NCBI GenBank assembly: GCA_021851875.1
Contig: JAJZQI010000006.1
Location: forward strand, 1 to 64,000
Length of the DNA: 64,000 nucleotides
Reading direction: 5' to 3'
From: Pseudomonadota bacterium
GTDB taxonomy: Bacteria; Pseudomonadota; Gammaproteobacteria; Burkholderiales; JAJZQI01
Under the pieces are notes generated by a model. That model did no database searches, was not told the DNA's origin, and was given only the letters and a program-made list of their open reading frames with translations. Each line of letters opens with the position of its first letter. Within the stretch, counting starts at the first letter, position 1. The translations under genes and the position numbers were made by a program. Positions 7,311-18,389 of this stretch are shown piece by piece.

Positions 7311-8642
7311 TCAGGCTTTGCCCAGGTAGGCGTTGACCCGCGCGAGATCGGCCTGGGTCAGCTTGCCGGCCGAGGCGCGCAGCCTCAGGTCCGCCAGAAT
7401 CCACTGGTAGCGGGCCGCCTGCAGGTCATGGCGGGCCGAATAGTACTGCTGCTGGGCATTCAATACGTCGGCACTGGTGCGCACACCCACCTCGAATCCC
7501 AGCTTGTTCGAATCCAATGCGCTCTGGGCCGACACCAGCGCCTGTTCCAGCGCCTTCACCCGCAGCAGCGTGCTCTGCGTATCGAGGAACGACTGTCTGA
7601 CATTGAGCTCCACCTGGCGGCGTGTGCTTTCCAGATTGGCCCTTGCCTGATCCTCCCCGGCCACGGCCTCCCGTGCGCGGGCGCTGATGCCGCCGCCGGC
7701 ATACAATGGAATGTTCAGCTGCAGGCCAACCGTTTTCGCGGTGGTATCGTTGCCGATGCCGAACGTGCTGTTACCCGCTCCGGTATCGCTGTAGGTGGCA
7801 ACAAGATCCAGCGTCGGCAGATGCCCCGCCTGACTTTTTTTCACTTCCTGATGGGCAATCTCGACGTTGGCCTGTTGCGCCCGCAACTGCGGGTTGTTGG
7901 CCAGCGCTTCCTGCAACCAGGCATCCACCACGGCCGGTTCCTCGGCCTTGGCGGCAAATTTGCCGGACAGCGGCGTCAGCTCCCCCGGCAAGGTGCCAGT
8001 CAGGCTGACCAGTTGCTGACGCTTGACCGCCAGATCCTGCTGGGCGGCGATTTCCTGCGCGCTGATGAGGTCGAAACGCGCTTGCGCCTCATTGGTATCG
8101 GTGATGGTGGACGTCCCAACCTCGAAACTCTTTTTGGCGATCTCCAGCTGCTCGGCCGTGGCTTTTTTCTGCGCCTCGGCCAGATTCACGCCGTCTTGCG
8201 CCAGCAAGTAATCGAAGTAGGCTTGCGCTACGCGCAGCACCAGACTTTGCTGTGCATCGGTCAATTGGGCGTCGCCGGCGGATGCCTGCTGCTTGGCCTG
8301 AGCATATTGGGCGAAATTCTGCATGCGCAGAATCGGCTGATCCAGCACAACCGTGTAGCCGTTGCTGTTGTATTTGCGCAGACCGGAAGGCAGCGTGGTC
8401 GGTGAGCGGTATTGGGTGTCGATCTCGTTCCAGGTGGTGTTGGCCGATAGGTTGACGCTCGGCAACAGGCCCGCGCGGCCTTCCGTCACCTTCTCCTGTG
8501 ACGCGCGGTGCGCTGCCGCCGCTGCGGCATATACCGGGTCCTGCTGGACGGCGGCCTGATAGATTTGCAGCAGATCCTCCGCCTGCGCTGCGGGCGTGCC
8601 GGCCAGCAAAACACTGGCCAGCAGCACGTTTTTTACCTGCAT
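7311..8642 (-). CDS. tolC: TolC-family outer membrane efflux/secretion channel
   Basis: This 443-residue protein has a signal peptide (MQVKNVLLASVLLAGTPAAQA) and two tandem alpha-barrel repeats. DLLQIYQAAVQQDPVYAAAAA opens the mature protein, as in TolC of type I secretion systems, and SLVLRVAQAYFDYLLA and RQSFLDTQSTLLRVKAL mark equivalent helices of the two halves. It forms the trimeric outer-membrane tunnel for drug pumps or type I secretion. No membrane-fusion or pump gene is adjacent, so it probably serves several partners. It follows pcm with 29 bases between, a pairing common in related bacteria. Confidence 0.9.
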   Translation of the reverse strand: MQVKNVLLASVLLAGTPAAQAEDLLQIYQAAVQQDPVYAAAAAAHRASQEKVTEGRAGLLPSVNLSANTTWNEIDTQYRSPTTLPSGLRKYNSNGYTVVLDQPILRMQNFAQYAQAKQQASAGDAQLTDAQQSLVLRVAQAYFDYLLAQDGVNLAEAQKKATAEQLEIAKKSFEVGTSTITDTNEAQARFDLISAQEIAAQQDLAVKRQQLVSLTGTLPGELTPLSGKFAAKAEEPAVVDAWLQEALANNPQLRAQQANVEIAHQEVKKSQAGHLPTLDLVATYSDTGAGNSTFGIGNDTTAKTVGLQLNIPLYAGGGISARAREAVAGEDQARANLESTRRQVELNVRQSFLDTQSTLLRVKALEQALVSAQSALDSNKLGFEVGVRTSADVLNAQQQYYSARHDLQAARYQWILADLRLRASAGKLTQADLARVNAYLGKA

Positions 8643-8671
8643 GCCACTCCTCCTGTCGGGAGATCGGGAAG

Positions 8672-9325
8672 TCAGAATGTGAAGCGATTCGGCTGTTGTG
8701 CGTTGCGCAACGGGTTTACCACCGTTTCGAACAATACCACTTCATTATAGGCGCCTTCGCCGATACAGGTAATCAAACGTGCCTGCATGGCTGGCGCCTC
8801 ACCGACGATGGCAAACAGACGGCCTCCAGGAGCCAGCGATTCCTTGAAGGATTCCGGCAGAACCGGTACGGAACCGCTCAGCACAATGACGTCGTACGGC
8901 GCATGGCGAGACCAGCCTTTGGCCGCATCACCCACTTCGAACGACACGTTGCGCAAGCCGTGCGCACGGATTTTCTTTTCCGCCTGCAGCTTGAATTCGG
9001 GCACGATCTCCACCGTGTGGACATGGCCGGCCTCGTGCGCCAGCAAGGCGGTCAGGTAGCCGCTGCCGGTGCCGACTTCCAGCACCTTGTCGCTCGGTTG
9101 GATATCCACTTCCTGCAGAATGCGCGCTTCCATCTTGGGCGCCATCATGCTTTCGCCCTGGCCCAGCGGAATTTCCATATCCACAAAAGCCAGTTTTTCA
9201 TAACCGGCCGGCACGAAATCTTCGCGGCGTACCTTGAACAACAGGTTCAGCACATCCTGATCCAGCACATCCCACGGACGGATCTGCTGTTCCACCATAT
9301 TAAAGCGCGCTTGTTCGAAATCCAT
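8672..9325 (-). CDS. pcm: Protein-L-isoaspartate O-methyltransferase
   Basis: This 217-residue SAM-dependent methyltransferase methylates isoaspartyl residues in aged proteins, starting their repair. Seen are the N-terminal MVEQQIRPWDVLD, the PLGQGESMMAPKMEARIL substrate region and the SAM-binding VLEVGTGSGYLTALLA. The ATG at 9325 (MDFEQARF) is chosen because GGAG lies five bases upstream; the track start at 9331 is a GTG without better support. It lies upstream of the TolC-like gene on the same strand and is divergent from the thiC riboswitch. Confidence 0.92.
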   Translation of the reverse strand: MDFEQARFNMVEQQIRPWDVLDQDVLNLLFKVRREDFVPAGYEKLAFVDMEIPLGQGESMMAPKMEARILQEVDIQPSDKVLEVGTGSGYLTALLAHEAGHVHTVEIVPEFKLQAEKKIRAHGLRNVSFEVGDAAKGWSRHAPYDVIVLSGSVPVLPESFKESLAPGGRLFAIVGEAPAMQARLITCIGEGAYNEVVLFETVVNPLRNAQQPNRFTF

Positions 9326-9402
9326 GTTCACTCCAGAAGCCTGAATACTCTAAGGTCAACTTGCAATTATTCCATAAATCCAGTACTTTGACACACTCAA
9401 TC

Positions 9403-11397
<1,995 letters not shown>

Positions 11398-11420
11398 CAG
11401 CGCTGGAACTGCCTAATAGT

Positions 11421-11453
11421 AAAGACCCGGTCGAACCGGGTCTTTCTTTTTTT
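11421..11453 (+). terminator. Rho-independent terminator of thiC
   Basis: AAAGACCCGG-TCGAA-CCGGGTCTTT is followed by CTTTTTTT, giving a ten-pair stem and U-tract 24 bases after the thiC stop. Confidence 0.92.
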
Positions 11454-11502
11454 GTCATAATGACGTTCTACATTACGCCTTATAATTTCAAAGTGACTGT
11501 TC

Positions 11503-12324
11503 ATGGATATTTTGCTGCTGGTTAAGGCCCTCATTCTGGGCATCGTCGAAGGTCTGACCGAATTTCTGCCGGTTTCCAGTACCGGCCATCTGATCATCGT
11601 CGGCGACCTGCTCAACTTCAACGACGAACGCGGCAAAGTATTCGAAATCGCCATCCAGCTGGGCGCCATCCTTGCCGTCTGCTGGGAATATCGGGAAAAG
11701 ATCCTCTCCGTGTTGCGCGGCATCAAAACGGACCCCGCCAGCCAGCGTTTCACCCTCAATCTGCTGATCGCCTTCATGCCGGCTGTCGTGCTGGGGCTGC
11801 TGCTGCACAAAATCATCAATACCTATCTGTTCAATCCGTTTACCGTTGCCGGCGCCTTGATCGTGGGCGGCCTGCTGATTTTGTGGATCGAGCGCACCTA
11901 CCGCGACCATCACCACATTGCCTCGGTCGAGCAGATGACCTGGAAGGACGCCCTCAAGGTCGGTTTCGCCCAATGCCTGGCGATGTTTCCCGGCGTGTCG
12001 CGTTCCGGTGCCACCATCATGGGCGGCCTGGTTTTCGGTCTTTCCCGCCTGACGGCCACCCAGTTCTCGTTCTTTTTGGCCATTCCCACCATGTTCGCGG
12101 CCACAGCCTACGATGTGTTCAAGAATCGGCATTTGCTGCATGCAGCCGATCTGCCGCTGTTTGCCGTAGGCTCCGTCGCCGCGTTTGTGACGGCGCTGCT
12201 GGTTGTGCGCGGCCTGCTGCATTACGTGGCCAACCACACGTTCTCCGTGTTTGCCTGGTACCGCATCGTTTTTGGTCTGGCCGTTCTCGCCAGCGCCCAG
12301 TTCGGCTGGGTCAACTGGAACTGA
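11503..12324 (+). CDS. uppP: Undecaprenyl-diphosphatase
   Basis: This 273-residue polytopic membrane protein (BacA family) dephosphorylates undecaprenyl pyrophosphate to recycle the lipid carrier for peptidoglycan and O-antigen; it can confer bacitracin resistance. The two active-site motifs are clear: [16 protein letters not shown] near residues 16-31 and [15 protein letters not shown] about residue 162. About eight hydrophobic segments follow the family pattern. It stands alone between terminators. Confidence 0.95.
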   Translation: MDILLLVKALILGIVEGLTEFLPVSSTGHLIIVGDLLNFNDERGKVFEIAIQLGAILAVCWEYREKILSVLRGIKTDPASQRFTLNLLIAFMPAVVLGLLLHKIINTYLFNPFTVAGALIVGGLLILWIERTYRDHHHIASVEQMTWKDALKVGFAQCLAMFPGVSRSGATIMGGLVFGLSRLTATQFSFFLAIPTMFAATAYDVFKNRHLLHAADLPLFAVGSVAAFVTALLVVRGLLHYVANHTFSVFAWYRIVFGLAVLASAQFGWVNWN

Positions 12325-12340
12325 TCAGCGCAAAATAAAA

Positions 12341-12367
12341 AAAGCCTGCCAAGAACAGCAGGCTTTT
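12341..12367. terminator. Bidirectional terminator between uppP and chpA
   Basis: AAAGCCTGC and GCAGGCTTT pair around CAAGAACA. A-rich and T-rich flanks on both sides allow it to end both the rightward uppP and the leftward chpA transcripts. Confidence 0.9.
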
Positions 12368-12391
12368 TGGTTGCCTGAACTGCAAGCTTGT

Positions 12392-15300
12392 TCAGTGTTC
12401 CTTTTGCTGCTGAACAAATGTCTTGATGTGCTGCAGCAATTCCTCTTCCTGGTAGGGCTTGCCCAGATAGATGTTGGCGCCCAGCTCCATGGCATAGTTA
12501 CGGTGTTTTTCCGCCGTGCGCGAGGTGATCATGATGATCGGCACCGCATGCAGACGGCTGTCGCCGCGCACGTTCTTGGTCAGTTCGAAACCGTCCATAC
12601 GCGGCATCTCGATGTCCACCAGCATGACCGCGGGCACCAGCTCCTGCAATTGCTGCAGCGCATCGACGCCGTCTTTCGCGGTGACCACCTGATACCCTTC
12701 GCGCGACAGCAGGCGGGAAGTGATCTTGCGTACCGTGAGCGAATCGTCCACCACCATGATGACCGGCGGGCCGGCCTGCTCCAGTTCCTGCTCCGGCAGC
12801 GGCGGCGTCGTCACCACCGTTCCCGGCATGGTCGCCATCGCCTCGGCCTGCTGCTGCGCCACAGCGGCCAGGTGTACCGGGTTGAGAATCAGCAATACCT
12901 GACCCGAACCCATTACCGTTGCGCCGGCAATGCCGCTCACGCGAGCCAGCTGCGGTCCGATGTTCTTCACCACGAATTCGCGGTTGCCCAACAGCTCGTC
13001 AACGTGGATCGCCACGCGGCTGTTACCGCTGCGCAACAGCAAAATAGAGTTGTACGGCTTGCTGGCGGCCGCGTGCTCCTCATCACCCAGCAGGCGCGGC
13101 AGGTAAAACAGCGGATAGACATTGCCCAGCCACTCGACCGAACCGGCGGTATAAATTTCCGTCAGTTTGGCCGGTTTGTATTCCTGCACCTGTTCAACCA
13201 TGGCCGACGGCAGGGCAAAGGTCTGGCCTGCGGCCGAAACCAGCACGGCCTGAGTCACCGCCAGCGTCAGCGGCAGGTAAATGGTGAACTGGGTACCGTT
13301 GCCCGGGGTCGAGCTGATTTCAATCCGGCCGCCGAGATTGGTGACTTCGCTCTTCACCACGTCCATACCGATACCCCGGCCGGCAATCTGGTTGACCGAG
13401 ACGGCGGTGGAAAAACCGGGAGTGAAAATCAGTTCCGCCAGGCGTTCATCGCTGACCGCTTCATTCTCGGTCAGCAGGCCCAGCTGCAGGCCCTTGTTGC
13501 GAATAGCCGCGTAATTGAGGCCCTTGCCATCGTCGCGGATCGACAGCACGATTTCGTTCGCCTGCTGGCTGGCTTCGAACTTGATTTCGCCAATGGCCAG
13601 CTTGCCGCTGTCCTGTCGTTCCTCTGGCATTTCCAGGCCGTGGGCAATGGCGTTGCGCAGCAGGTGCTCGATCGGCGCGGTCATCTTTTCCAGCACGCCG
13701 CGGTCGATTTCCGTTTTGGCGCCGCGAATATCCAGGTTGGCCTTCTTGCCCAGCTCCTTCGCCGTCTGGCGGACCACGCGGTACAGCCGCTCGGCAATGC
13801 TGTCCAACGGCACCATGCGCACCCGCAGCAATTCCTGCTGCAGTTCGCGCGTCATGCGTCCCTGCGCCAGCAGCGCCGCTTCGGTTTCGTCCAGATGTTT
13901 CAGCAGGTTTTGCTGTACCGTGGCCACGTCGTTCACCGACTCGGCCATCATGCGGGTCAGCTCCTGGAAGCGGGTAAACCGGTCGAATTCGAGCGGATCG
14001 AATTCGGCATGCACTTCCTGCGCCATTTCCATGCGCGACTGCATCTGGCTTTCCGCCTGAATTTCGATTTCGCGCAATTGCCCACGCAAACGAATCACGT
14101 TTTCCGTCAGATCGAGCAGCGACTGTTTGAACGCCAGCATTTCGCCCTCAATACGGGAGCGGGCGATCGACACTTCACCCGCCTCGTTCACCAGCCGGTC
14201 TACCACGTTGGCCGGTACGCGCAGCACCGCTTTCTGGCCCGCATCGGTGGCCACCGCTGCGGCCGGAGCCACACCGACTTTTACCGCCTCGGCCGCCGGA
14301 ATCTCGCCCAGCTCCGCCGCGGCGTTCTCTTCCGGCTTGACATCCGGCAGGCTCGGTTCGCCGCGCTGCATCCGTTCAAGCATCAGCAGCACACGATCGT
14401 TGGCATGCTCCAGTTCATCCAGCAGCGACTCGGGGAAATCGCCCTTTTCGTCGGCTTCGATCACTTTCGATTCGACCTGGTGGGTCAACTCGCCCACCCG
14501 CATGGCCCCGGCCATGCGGGCGCTGCCCTTGAGCGTATGCAGCACGCGCTGCAGCGCTTTGACGGCTTCCTTGTCACCCCTGTTGCCGCGGCTTTGCCGT
14601 AGCGCGTCGCTCAGCTGCGGCATCAGCTCCTGCGCTTCTTCCAGGAAAATCGGCAGCAGCTGTTCGTCCAGATCGTCCTGAATCGCTCGCAGGGCATCGT
14701 CCTCGCCCTGCTGTCGCAACACCGCCTGCACTTCGCTATCGACTTCCGGCAGCGGCTCGATTTCGGTTACCGGCTCCTGCTCAGGCAGGTCTTCCGCCAC
14801 TGCGGCCGGCGCCGTCATCGTCTTTGCCTGATCCAGCGACGCCACCAACCGGTCCACCAGCTCGACTTCCGCATGCGGCATCTGCCGCGCGGCGATCAGT
14901 GTCGCCATGGTTTTCAGTGCGATCAGCACATCGTCAATCAGGTTGACTTCTTCCCCGGCAAATACCACGGGCTTGCTGCAGCGCAGTTCCAGCCAGTGTT
15001 CCAGCGCATGACCCAGTTCCGCCAGCGGCTTGAATCCGGTGGTAGCGGCGATACCGGCCAGCGTATGCGAACCGCGCACAAACGGTTCGGTTTGCGGATG
15101 CGTCGGATCCCGGCGCAAATCCGCCAGGGCCTGCTCCAGCGTTCGGATACAGCCGGCCGCTTCATTGTTGAAGATATCGAACAGGGTCGGCGACAGGCTC
15201 AGGTCACCGATAACAATCTCTTCTTCCGGCAAGACGGCAAAAGGTATCGGTTCGTTAGGCTCCGTCTCCGTTACCGTATTTTCAACAGCGGGCAGTTCCT

Positions 15301-18300
15301 CGACTGCGCTCTCCAGCATGATGGCCGTGTCTTCCAGCTCGCTTACCGGCTCGGCTTGCAACGCAAGCGTTTGCTCCGCGGCATCTGCCGGCGGCATGGC
15401 GGGCTCGACTTCTTCGGCCACCGCTTCATTGGCTGCATCGCGGATATACAGGTCTTCGTGAGCCATAGCGGGAGCCGCCGACAGAGCGTCACCGATAAGC
15501 GTGTCGAAATCCAGTTCTTCCATTGCCTCGGGCACTTGCAGCGGAGCCATTTCGTCCACCGCCGCAATGGCCTCGGTTGGTTCTTCCTCATCAGGCAGCT
15601 CGATCAGGGTCACTTCTTCCAGCGGCGTCGAGACCGCTTCGGCCAGCCCGGACGTTTCTTCCGGCTCTTCGCCTTCAATCAGCGTAACCGGCTCTTCCAG
15701 CCCGATAACGGCTTCGCTCGCGGCTGCCTCTGCGGCCGGAGACGTCTCGCGCACGTCTGCTTCAGGCTGAGGCTCAACCGCACCGAACTCGCTATCGATC
15801 CACTCGTCTGCTGCCGGCGGCACTGCTGCGAGCGGAATTTCCTCCGCCTGTTCCAGCAGCATGCCCAGCGCAGGCTCTGTCGGCTCGGCTGCCGGTTCAA
15901 CGCTGGGGCCTGCGGCAAACCCAAGCGCAGCCGAACCGTTCAGCAACTGATCCGCCAGCGCTTCGATCTCCCCCGACTGAACATCGGCCTGACCTTTCTC
16001 GGTCAACTCGGCCACCCAGCCAACAAAACCCTCATAAGCCATACCGATCAGCGAAAGCAGTTCGGGCGTCGGGGTTTTTTCTTCTTCCAGCCACTTGTTC
16101 AGCACCTGCTCGATACGCCATGCCACTTCGCCCAGCGTGGTAAGACCGACCATGCGCCCGCTGCCCTTGAGGGTATGGAAGCCGCGCCTGATGGTGGTCA
16201 GGGCTTCGCGATCGTGGCGGTCGGATTGCAGCGTGGTCAGGTTGGACTGCACCCGCTCAAGTACTTCGTTGGCCTCTTCCAGGTAGGTTTCCAACAATTC
16301 CGCGTCGACCGCCTCTTCGTCGGCGTCCAGCAGACGTACCGCCTGATCGGACGGCAGCGCTTCAGCGCGCGGCGCAAAAAGCGCCTGCAGCATTTCGCCG
16401 GCTTCGTCGTACTGCTCGGCCTTAAGTGCCTGGGCCGCTTTAGCGGCTTCACTCGATTTGTCGCTTTCGCCCGCCAGCTCGGCATCCTGCCGCCAGGCGG
16501 TAAGGCTGGCGTGCAGCTGATCCTTTAACCGCGCATTGCTGCGATCTTCATTCCACTGCTCCAGGGCGGTCGCCAGCGGCACGGGGGGTGCCGTTTCCAG
16601 CCCGCCGGCGGACTGCTCCGTCACCTCGAACGATTCGATAGCGGGGATTTCCAGCTCTTCCTCTTCCAGCGCTTCGCGTTCAGGCTCGGCCTCGCCGCGC
16701 AAGCGGCGCAGCACCGGCGCAATCACCCGTTCATTGTCGGCATGACCGTGCTGCACCGTTTCGACAAAGAAACCCAGACTGGACAGGGCATCGGCCACCT
16801 TCTCCTTGTCGTCCTGGCTGATCTCCGTGCCAGCGGCGAAAGAACCGATCAGCTGCCCCGCTTCATGCAGCAGCGTTGCCGCATCGGGCTGTTCCAGGAT
16901 CAGCAGCGCCCCTTCGACCTGTCGCAGCATGGGGGCAAGTGCCGGGATTTCCGAGGTTTGCGCCGCGTCGCGGAAATAGGTGTCGAGCACGCTCTCGGCG
17001 TGCCGCAGGTTGACCTGAATCTCGCTCACCACCTGCGCCATGACGATCTTTTCCTGCGCCTTGCGGCCCATTTCATCGAGCAGGTCAACTTGCGGCGCAC
17101 TATTCAGATCACCGCTAATGCTGGCCTGGACGCGCTGTCCCTGGGCCTGGGCCTGGGCAGGAAATTCCGGCGACAGCCGGAAGTAATGCTCGAAACCGTT
17201 TTCCAGCAACAGCAATGCAGTGGCCATCTCGAGCGCCACGCCATCTTGCCGGTCGGCACCGATATTGCCCAGTTTGGCCGATTCATCGCCCAGCAAACCC
17301 AGCAATTCGGTCAGTGGATGAGTACCGATGCCTTGCGACCGTAGCAGCAATTTGCCCAGCAGCTGTTGGAATTGCTTCAGCAGATCGCGATTGCCGGCCG
17401 AGTACTTGAGCCAGATGTCTTTGGCGGCCAGCAACTGATCGCGCAGTTCGCGCAGCAGCGGTGCCAGGCGCTCCTGCGCGTCCGGCGCCATTTTGGCCTC
17501 AGCCTGCGGCAGGTAGTCCTGCAGCTCAAACAGCTCGCGCACTTTCTGTACGCTCGCCGTTGCGCTGGGGGTCAGGGCAATCTGATACAGCACGTCGCGC
17601 AGCAGCCGCTCGGCCACTTTCGACGCACCCTCCGACAAGCGGCGCATCTGCAAATCGATGCGAGCGCACAATTGTTTGCACTCGACCGAGGCATTGTTGC
17701 CGGCCGACTCCAGCGCGTCCAGCAACGCGCCGGCAGCCCACCAGAACGTCCGCTGGGCCGGCAGGGCCTGGGCCTGGTCGATGGCCTCAACCGCCTGGCG
17801 CATCAGCTTCATGCCGGCACTTTCGCCACGCAGCCAGAACAGCAGGCCGCGCTGGAAACGGCCGCGTTGCGAGCGCACAAACTCCCGCTGGGCAGCTTCC
17901 GGCACGGGTTTGGCATCCGGGTTTTTGGGCGCGCGCAGGGACAGATCGGGATAGAACAGGTCGCTGCCGCTCACCCGCTCGATACCTCGCCGGCGCAGAA
18001 GATTTTCATAGGCGGAAAGTAAACGCAGGGGTTGATCCGGTTTACCGTCCATCAGTTCGTCGAGGTAAGCGCCCAACGCCTCCATGGCTTGTTCAGCGGC
18101 AGCAAATACTTCGGCGGCAGGCGCTATTTTCTGGCTGTCGACCGCGGACAGCAGACCTTCCAGCTCCTCACAGAATTTGCCCACCCCTTCCAGCCCAACC
18201 ATCTGAATGGCGCCGGTCACCTGGTGCAGGTGAGTCGCGGCGTGCTTGAGGGCGGTATCGTCCACCGGATTTGCCGCGTAATGCTGCAAATTCTCGCGGG

Positions 18301-18376
18301 CCTGCTGCAATGCCTGGTCTATTTCGCCCTTGACCCAAGTCAAGGGGCCAACGTCAAACTCTGTGGCTGAACTCAT
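12392..18376 (-). CDS. chpA: Hybrid chemotaxis kinase ChpA/PilL for type IV pili
   Basis: This 1994-residue CheA-like kinase has multiple histidine phosphotransfer domains. A degenerate Hpt lies near H51 (LHQVTGAIQMVG). Clear Hpt motifs are HTLKGSGRMVG (about 735), HTLAGIAATTGF (about 1104) and HTLKGSARMAG (about 1279). Acidic, low-complexity Glu/Ala/Pro linkers separate them. Then come the CheA dimer and ATPase (NAIAHGLEMP about 1576; GRGIGMDVV about 1667), a CheW-like domain and a C-terminal receiver (VVDDSLTVRK; phospho-Asp in LVDIEMPRMDG about 1919). It phosphorylates PilG/PilH to control pilus extension and retraction. It is last in the pilGHIJ-chpA operon. No pilK/chpB methylation genes follow. 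Confidence 0.95.
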   Translation of the reverse strand: MSSATEFDVGPLTWVKGEIDQALQQARENLQHYAANPVDDTALKHAATHLHQVTGAIQMVGLEGVGKFCEELEGLLSAVDSQKIAPAAEVFAAAEQAMEALGAYLDELMDGKPDQPLRLLSAYENLLRRRGIERVSGSDLFYPDLSLRAPKNPDAKPVPEAAQREFVRSQRGRFQRGLLFWLRGESAGMKLMRQAVEAIDQAQALPAQRTFWWAAGALLDALESAGNNASVECKQLCARIDLQMRRLSEGASKVAERLLRDVLYQIALTPSATASVQKVRELFELQDYLPQAEAKMAPDAQERLAPLLRELRDQLLAAKDIWLKYSAGNRDLLKQFQQLLGKLLLRSQGIGTHPLTELLGLLGDESAKLGNIGADRQDGVALEMATALLLLENGFEHYFRLSPEFPAQAQAQGQRVQASISGDLNSAPQVDLLDEMGRKAQEKIVMAQVVSEIQVNLRHAESVLDTYFRDAAQTSEIPALAPMLRQVEGALLILEQPDAATLLHEAGQLIGSFAAGTEISQDDKEKVADALSSLGFFVETVQHGHADNERVIAPVLRRLRGEAEPEREALEEEELEIPAIESFEVTEQSAGGLETAPPVPLATALEQWNEDRSNARLKDQLHASLTAWRQDAELAGESDKSSEAAKAAQALKAEQYDEAGEMLQALFAPRAEALPSDQAVRLLDADEEAVDAELLETYLEEANEVLERVQSNLTTLQSDRHDREALTTIRRGFHTLKGSGRMVGLTTLGEVAWRIEQVLNKWLEEEKTPTPELLSLIGMAYEGFVGWVAELTEKGQADVQSGEIEALADQLLNGSAALGFAAGPSVEPAAEPTEPALGMLLEQAEEIPLAAVPPAADEWIDSEFGAVEPQPEADVRETSPAAEAAASEAVIGLEEPVTLIEGEEPEETSGLAEAVSTPLEEVTLIELPDEEEPTEAIAAVDEMAPLQVPEAMEELDFDTLIGDALSAAPAMAHEDLYIRDAANEAVAEEVEPAMPPADAAEQTLALQAEPVSELEDTAIMLESAVEELPAVENTVTETEPNEPIPFAVLPEEEIVIGDLSLSPTLFDIFNNEAAGCIRTLEQALADLRRDPTHPQTEPFVRGSHTLAGIAATTGFKPLAELGHALEHWLELRCSKPVVFAGEEVNLIDDVLIALKTMATLIAARQMPHAEVELVDRLVASLDQAKTMTAPAAVAEDLPEQEPVTEIEPLPEVDSEVQAVLRQQGEDDALRAIQDDLDEQLLPIFLEEAQELMPQLSDALRQSRGNRGDKEAVKALQRVLHTLKGSARMAGAMRVGELTHQVESKVIEADEKGDFPESLLDELEHANDRVLLMLERMQRGEPSLPDVKPEENAAAELGEIPAAEAVKVGVAPAAAVATDAGQKAVLRVPANVVDRLVNEAGEVSIARSRIEGEMLAFKQSLLDLTENVIRLRGQLREIEIQAESQMQSRMEMAQEVHAEFDPLEFDRFTRFQELTRMMAESVNDVATVQQNLLKHLDETEAALLAQGRMTRELQQELLRVRMVPLDSIAERLYRVVRQTAKELGKKANLDIRGAKTEIDRGVLEKMTAPIEHLLRNAIAHGLEMPEERQDSGKLAIGEIKFEASQQANEIVLSIRDDGKGLNYAAIRNKGLQLGLLTENEAVSDERLAELIFTPGFSTAVSVNQIAGRGIGMDVVKSEVTNLGGRIEISSTPGNGTQFTIYLPLTLAVTQAVLVSAAGQTFALPSAMVEQVQEYKPAKLTEIYTAGSVEWLGNVYPLFYLPRLLGDEEHAAASKPYNSILLLRSGNSRVAIHVDELLGNREFVVKNIGPQLARVSGIAGATVMGSGQVLLILNPVHLAAVAQQQAEAMATMPGTVVTTPPLPEQELEQAGPPVIMVVDDSLTVRKITSRLLSREGYQVVTAKDGVDALQQLQELVPAVMLVDIEMPRMDGFELTKNVRGDSRLHAVPIIMITSRTAEKHRNYAMELGANIYLGKPYQEEELLQHIKTFVQQQKEH

Positions 18377-18389
18377 AATCTGCTACCAA

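Noticed and set aside
12203-14602. 799-codon ORF antisense to chpA
   Set aside because: Mirror of a GC-rich gene with strong domains; composition is His/Gln/Arg-rich as expected for a shadow frame.
14873-16528. 551-codon ORF antisense to chpA
   Set aside because: Same reason; it covers the acidic linkers whose complement lacks stops.
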